DNA from: Ascaris suum
Taxonomy: Eukaryota; Nematoda; Chromadorea; Rhabditida; Ascarididae
DNA length: 64,000 bases
NCBI GenBank assembly: GCA_013433145.1
Contig: CM024187.1
Location: 62,001-126,000, forward strand
Direction of reading: 5' to 3'
Shown: positions 61,016 to 64,000 of the stretch, one piece after another
Layout: every line of letters begins with the position of its first letter
Numbering within the stretch: the stretch's first letter is position 1
Made by a program: the position numbers and the translations under genes
Notes under the pieces: model-generated
Databases searched by the model: none
Told to the model about the DNA's origin: nothing
What the model saw: only the letters and a program-made list of their open reading frames with translations

Positions 61016-61191
61016 ATGATTGAACTGTCTGTTCGTCTGATTGTTGGTACCCTTGAAATGAGTTTCCATCTTGGCTGTCATTCTCCTATGCGAGTTGTGT
61101 TCGGTGATTTCGCAAGTTCGCCGTCAATCGGCAGTCCGCATCAGCAAGAGAACATATTCCCTCGCAGGGCCAGTGCGCCATCTCCGCAAGG
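61016..61191 (+). CDS. Candidate first exon, unknown product (right copy)
   Basis: Partner of 15235-15410. Met replaces Ile at one codon, an AAT/AAC change is silent, and the donor is GTAAAC rather than GTAAGC. Confidence 0.45.
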
Positions 61192-62702
61192 GTAAACAAC
61201 GTTGGTCAGTGGCCGTTCCTAACTTTTTCTCATGTTATTATTGCATTCCACTGCTTCGATTAACCGACTGTAGCGATTAGAAAGGTGCACCGGAGGTGAA
61301 TGTTCCATGTAGTTGTAAAGTTGTACTCTCTGTTTTTTTTGCGCGTTTTTTGTAGGTTTTTGCAAAAAGCGCATAATGGGCGACAGTGCGGTGATGTAAG
61401 TATGTATTCCTGCTAATGTGTCCTGATGTTCGGTCTATTTTTATCTTTGAGATTACCGGGGCTCGATTCACATATTATATCCTTCATTACAGGGACGCCT
61501 CTCAAAAATCACCTCTTTGCTCAGAGTGACTGATCGTTGCATCAAGTATTGGTGATGAGAAACGCATGAAATTTGCAGATCGATTTTTGATTTTGTAAGA
61601 AATGGGATGAAGCGCATTGTAGATATTGTTTCATTGTTCTCCATGTATTATTGCATGTGGTAACCCCCGGGCATAAATCCTGTCATAATCTAGTGCTTCT
61701 TAAAATTACATGTTGTGTTGCAAGGTATTTGAAGTGCTTACTTCCCTATTATAATGATAACGAGATTTCGAGGCATTTTTGCTGTGTAATGCAAATTGTT
61801 GAATGTCTGCTGTATGTAATCTCTTTAAATGATCGTATTTAGCGTTGTCCTAACTATTCAATTTGGTGTTTTTAATCTTTGACTCAAAAAAGCCCACACT
61901 TTCTCAGGCTTTTCCAAAAGACCGCAAGTTTCGTGGCTGGACGGTATGAAATATACAATATTTTCTGGTAAAACTGCTGAAGCAGCTCTTTGCACCTCGT
62001 AATGAGGAGATATGAGATTTTCAACCATATTCCTTTGGCCAAGAAAACATCACTTCAGTCCTTTCTGTCCAGCTAAACTTTTCAGTGAATATGCTAGAAA
62101 TCCTATTTTAGGTACGTGAAAAAAAATTTTTTTTGCATTCATCTTTTGGCCTAAAGCAACTAGGCTTTAGTAGAAGTTACCTGGCAAATTAGCTCAAAAA
62201 AACCGTTATCTCTTGCTTCCTTTTACGTTGACCGTGCCATCGAGAGTTGTTTACAACGTCTGATATTCGTGAATGCAAAAACGTCTGTGAAATAGGTGAT
62301 ACTTCTTCCAATAATTACGAAAAAATGAAGGAAAGCATAAATATTTAGAAATTGAGCGCTCACATTTGCTTGAATAAAATGACTAAGGAAAATAAAAGGC
62401 GTACTAAGGTGGGTTTTCTTGCAAATGACAGTCACGTTTCTGTTGTGGAAGTTACGCTTCGAATTTACCACAAACAAACTACAGTTCATGTGTATGCAGA
62501 GATACTTGACTCTTCTAAATCCCATTCTGTGGAGGTCGGTTTCCTTACACCATTTAGATTATCGCCTATATCATTTGAATGCGGCGTAGGTAGAAACTTT
62601 GGACCTCCTTCAACTCAGAGGTGATCCTTCAAATGTGGACGCAAAAGATTTAAGGTAATACTCTGTTTTTGGCAGTATCGGCACGTTCGAATGTCGAAAT
62701 AA

Positions 62703-63068
62703 ATGACGGTGTCTTTGACTGATTGGCTTTACCGTACCAATAACAAGTTAATAGAAAATCAGCCAGCAATCAGTAGAGACACCGGAAACATGGGCGCCTC
62801 ATTAGGGAATAACAGTCATCGATATCAAGTTAGGCAGCGTCGGAATTTCGCCTCGAGACATTCCAACTTCCAGGATATTTCTGCAAATCCTCTGGAAACC
62901 CCCAATCTCGAGTCGAACGACCATCGAAAACTTCTTGAAAATTCTCGAGTCTGGTTGAACCATCACACCACATATGAAAACTTCTGGGCTCCCACCTCTT
63001 TATTATTTGCAGACATTATCTTGTTTAGTTTCCCTACAAGGCTCCACACCTGTTCCCCGGCTAATTGA
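62703..63068 (+). CDS. Candidate exon, unknown product (right copy)
   Basis: Partner of 13365-13730, open over the same length with Ile for Val early in the peptide. Near-identity of a long open frame in both arms supports but does not prove coding. Confidence 0.4.
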   Translation: MTVSLTDWLYRTNNKLIENQPAISRDTGNMGASLGNNSHRYQVRQRRNFASRHSNFQDISANPLETPNLESNDHRKLLENSRVWLNHHTTYENFWAPTSLLFADIILFSFPTRLHTCSPAN

Positions 63069-63359
63069 AAAAAAACCTGGGTACTCACCTCATATCATTT
63101 CGCATCCGGATGGGAACGAGCTTACGGATCGCCGTTAAAAGGCAACAGGCGAATTTGCAGTATTGCAGCATGTGAATGCAGCGTAGGAAAGAACAGAGAA
63201 TAACAAGGTACTAGATTAGCAATGCGATAACCATTCGGTTCTGAATTCCTGACATTTCCAAGTGCTTCAAACGCGAAGACTCGAAATACTTCAAATTGTA
63301 GCTTGAAAACTTGCCTGAAAAAAATTGTAGCATGAAACCTGATATCTAAAAAAATACTT

Positions 63360-63504
63360 GCAGATCTTATTGTTCCGGGCACCAATTCGGCTGCGAAGTG
63401 AGCAGGCAATGCCGCTATGTCGGCAGGGGAGAAATCCAGCTGCCTTTTCGCCACTTTTTTCCGAGGTAGCCTTTCCGCTGGCCCAGTTGCTCCAGCTCTT
63501 GGGC
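63360..63504 (-). pseudogene. Right copy of the exon at 12922-13068, frameshifted
   Basis: An A8 run in the left copy is A6 here, shifting the frame, and the donor is GCAAGT instead of GTAAGT. GC donors can work, so the frameshift is the stronger lesion. Leu replaces Pro near the middle. Confidence 0.55.
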
Positions 63505-63832
63505 GTCTGCAGTTATGCGTGAATATAGCCCATATGTTTGCACATATAACTACATCATCTTAATATTAAAGCTTCTTACACCCTCATGTGAAGATTGTTT
63601 CGGAGCGATTTTGCAACTTTTGCAAAAACGCGCTGCGATTGATGATGAACGCGATGACGGCGACATCCTAAGGAAGATAGGAACACGATTGTATCTCATT
63701 AGCGGCTTTCTTATTTCTAGCTCATTCTTTTTGCCTTTTTGCCCTTTTGTTACTGTGAGAAATATTTTAAGCGATGCTGTACCATGTATGTTAATTTATT
63801 CTAGAATTTTTTGCTGCAAACTGCATGTTTAG

Positions 63833-63962
63833 GTTGCCGATAAAGCTAGTCAGATTTCTGGGGACCATCCGCCTTGCATCGCCTTATTATCATCGGTCGA
63901 GGGAACAACATAGACGAGATGATCTTGAATTGTGGATGTATATGGTGCTTAAGTTCACTAAC
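63833..63962 (+). CDS. CK1/TTBK-like protein kinase exon (right copy)
   Basis: Reverse-complement partner of 12466-12595 with the same acceptor and frame. Leu replaces Ser in DDLESW, an unusual change at a usually small or polar position. The window ends 38 bases later, so the rest is not visible. Confidence 0.7.
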
Positions 63963-64000
63963 TGTTCAGCGCAACCCATGTGCTGTACTGTCTACAGGAA

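Larger units (their letters stand above)
46777..64000. repeat. Segment A': right arm, outer part
   Basis: Reverse complement of 12428-28285. It is 1366 bp longer than its partner because of the insertion at 50801-51263 and the larger replacement block at 56281-57926. It still matches at the window edge. Confidence 0.97.

Noticed and set aside
1..64000. CRISPR arrays, tRNA or rRNA genes, bacterial operons
   Set aside because: No spaced direct repeats, no convincing tRNA box A/box B pair and no rRNA core sequence were seen by eye. A covariance-model scan could overturn this for tRNA.

Overview
The window looks like nuclear DNA from a nematode. It is AT-rich and gene-sparse, with short exons, TTTCAG-type splice acceptors, GTAAGT-type donors, dinucleotide microsatellites and long G or C tracts. 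Two start codons lie just behind a splice-acceptor sequence, as expected for spliced-leader trans-splicing. No bacterial operon, phage, CRISPR array, rRNA or tRNA was recognised. The genus is not determined; a strongylid-like worm is only a guess. The one gene named with confidence is an SSRP1 (FACT complex) homologue, and a CK1/TTBK-like kinase fragment is fairly clear. Other coding entries are candidate exons judged by open frame, splice sites and the pattern of changes between two copies.

Layout. 1-5592: eight exons of an SSRP1-like gene on the minus strand, running off the left edge, with two in-frame stops, a frameshift, a phase clash and an internal shortening (a decayed copy or a badly sequenced gene). 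5593-12427: mostly non-coding, with a few candidate exons. 12428-29687: left arm of a very large inverted repeat, made of segments A (12428-28285) and B (28293-29687). 29688-29697: a 10-N assembly gap exactly at the inner edge of the left arm. 29698-32297: central spacer C. 32298-64000: right arm, made of B' (32298-33697), an unpaired 13-kb block D (33698-46776) and A' (46777-64000). The right arm is still matching the left one at the window edge, so the repeat is longer than seen here.

The simplest reading is one inverted duplication centred on C and the gap, in which the left copy lacks block D; the A/B junction at 28286-28292 marks the missing block. The arms also differ by a 463-bp insertion in A' (50801-51263), by a complete replacement (735 bp at 18501-19235 against 1646 bp at 56281-57926), and by many single-base changes and 1-2 base indels. 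This fits two haplotypes joined tail to tail by the assembler at least as well as a true palindrome. Several indels and substitutions fall in splice sites or reading frames, so many genes differ in intactness between the arms.

Genes in the arms are fragmentary: the kinase exon (12466-12595 / 63833-63962), a 103-codon terminal exon (16405-16712 / 59716-60023) and a dozen shorter exons of unknown product. Block D holds microsatellites, a pseudoknot-like hairpin, some candidate exons, and the first exon of a gene whose next exon lies inside A', so the left copy has lost its start.
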